A DNA stretch of 64,000 bases, from positions 2,418,001-2,482,000 of the forward strand of contig OZ059895.1 of the NCBI GenBank assembly GCA_964057225.1, read 5' to 3'. A model generated the notes under the pieces. That model was given only the letters and a program-made list of their open reading frames with translations, did not search any database and had not been told where the DNA came from. Made by a program: the position numbers and the translations under genes. The stretch's first letter is position 1; each line of letters opens with the position of its first letter. Below, in pieces: positions 63,883 through 64,000 of this stretch. This DNA is from Auanema rhodensis. Taxonomy: Eukaryota > Nematoda > Chromadorea > Rhabditida > Rhabditidae.

Positions 63883-64000
63883 TCGTTGAATAACATTGTC
63901 CATCGTCTTTGCCTTGAAAAAAGGAATCTAAAAACATCTACTTTTTGCTAAATTATTTTGAAATTTTTGGAAAAAATTTTTGTCAAGATGTTTTTGGAAG
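63883..64000 (+). repeat. Partial unit M183 (type C) at window edge
   Basis: The first 118 bases of a unit, ending in tttttggaag. The type C mark tcaagatg is present. The unit is cut by the window end only. Confidence 0.95.

Larger units (their letters stand above)
1..64000 (+). repeat. 351-bp tandem satellite array, 182 full units plus 118 bp
   Basis: The window is filled end to end by one direct tandem repeat. The unit begins with tcgttgaataac and ends with gaattaattttt. Unit starts fall at 1, 352, 703 and so on to 63883, with no phase change at any start I checked, including 12637, 34750, 52300 and 56863. Copies differ almost only by substitutions; homopolymer runs such as A6 and T6 keep their length. 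All units lie in the same orientation. No coding region, RNA gene, transposon or non-satellite spacer interrupts the array. From general knowledge, an array of this size and homogeneity with multi-unit structure is heterochromatic satellite, often centromeric or pericentromeric; that location is inference. I do not recognise the satellite family. No array edge lies in the window, so the true array is longer. Confidence 0.99.
57565..64000 (+). repeat. Block I family again (M165-M183)
   Basis: A, B, C and D types return with the same marks as at the left end. M168-M171 read A, B, C-like, D, and M177-M180 read A, B, C, D. M181-M183 start another copy that runs off the window. Private changes include tttgccaaatt in M165, gaaagaagg in M166, atttttttatc in M168 and cgatcacaac in M171. 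M176 mixes A marks with T22 and T205. Most D units on this side still have cacacatat, but M175 and M180 have cacactt. Confidence 0.88.

Noticed and set aside
1-64000. CRISPR array
   Set aside because: The repeat unit is 351 bp with no short repeat and unique spacer structure, and there are no cas genes; the whole unit is repeated.
1-64000. Transposon, LTR or insertion inside the array
   Set aside because: The unit phase is unbroken and I saw no non-satellite sequence, target duplication or terminal repeat.
1-64000. Local inversion of units
   Set aside because: All units read in the same direction; the unit start motif was found at the expected place on the plus strand throughout.
1-64000. 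Ribosomal, tRNA or other structured RNA genes
   Set aside because: No conserved rRNA or tRNA motifs occur. The inverted repeats in the unit are simple dyads and do not form a cloverleaf.
1-64000. Bacterial or phage origin of the window
   Set aside because: Tens of kilobases of gene-free, homogeneous 351-bp tandem repeat with higher-order structure is a eukaryotic satellite pattern.

Overview
The whole window is one uninterrupted tandem satellite array and contains no gene that I can support. A 351-bp, AT-rich unit (about 32% GC in the first copy) repeats head to tail on the same strand from base 1 to base 64000: 182 complete units followed by 118 bases of a 183rd. The unit phase is the same at both ends (unit starts at 1 and at 63883, and 182 x 351 = 63882) and at every intermediate start I checked. 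The array therefore shows no net insertion, deletion, inversion or foreign insertion. Below, 'position p' means base p of the unit counted from base 1 of the window, and Mn is the nth unit, starting at 351(n-1)+1.

The organism is a eukaryote. A homogeneous array of this length with multi-unit (higher-order) structure is typical of centromeric or pericentromeric heterochromatin. The unit length is close to two nucleosome repeats, and CpG is not depleted (12 CpG against about 8.7 expected in M1). This fits an animal without dense CpG methylation, such as many insects, better than a vertebrate or a typical plant. I do not recognise the family and the species assignment is a weak inference.

Layout: units differ by single-base substitutions that are inherited in sets, so the array divides into blocks with their own higher-order repeats (HORs). 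Block I (1-5265) has a four-unit A-B-C-D repeat of 1404 bp. Block II (5266-8424) is a three-unit repeat of 1053 bp. Block III (8425-21411) is built on a four-unit repeat with 2-, 3- and 5-unit derivatives. Block IV (21412-26325) is a five-unit repeat of 1755 bp, two copies of which look identical. A two-unit island of block III type follows (26326-27027). Block V (27028-36504) goes from dimers to a four-unit repeat. Block VI (36505-44226) has a five-unit repeat. Block VII (44227-56862) has a seven-unit repeat of 2457 bp. A short block III remnant (56863-57564) leads back to block I type (57565-64000). The same block I family therefore sits at both ends around a different interior.

The clearest mechanistic signal is a set of hybrid units. 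Where an HOR is one or more units short, the remaining unit often carries the left half of one unit type and the right half of another, as expected from in-register unequal crossover or conversion. Junctions between blocks often fall inside such hybrid units. Each unit also carries three inverted repeats, one of them almost invariant across the array and the best candidate for a conserved protein-binding or structural element. Short open frames of 63-75 codons occur where single substitutions remove stops; I do not regard them as genes.
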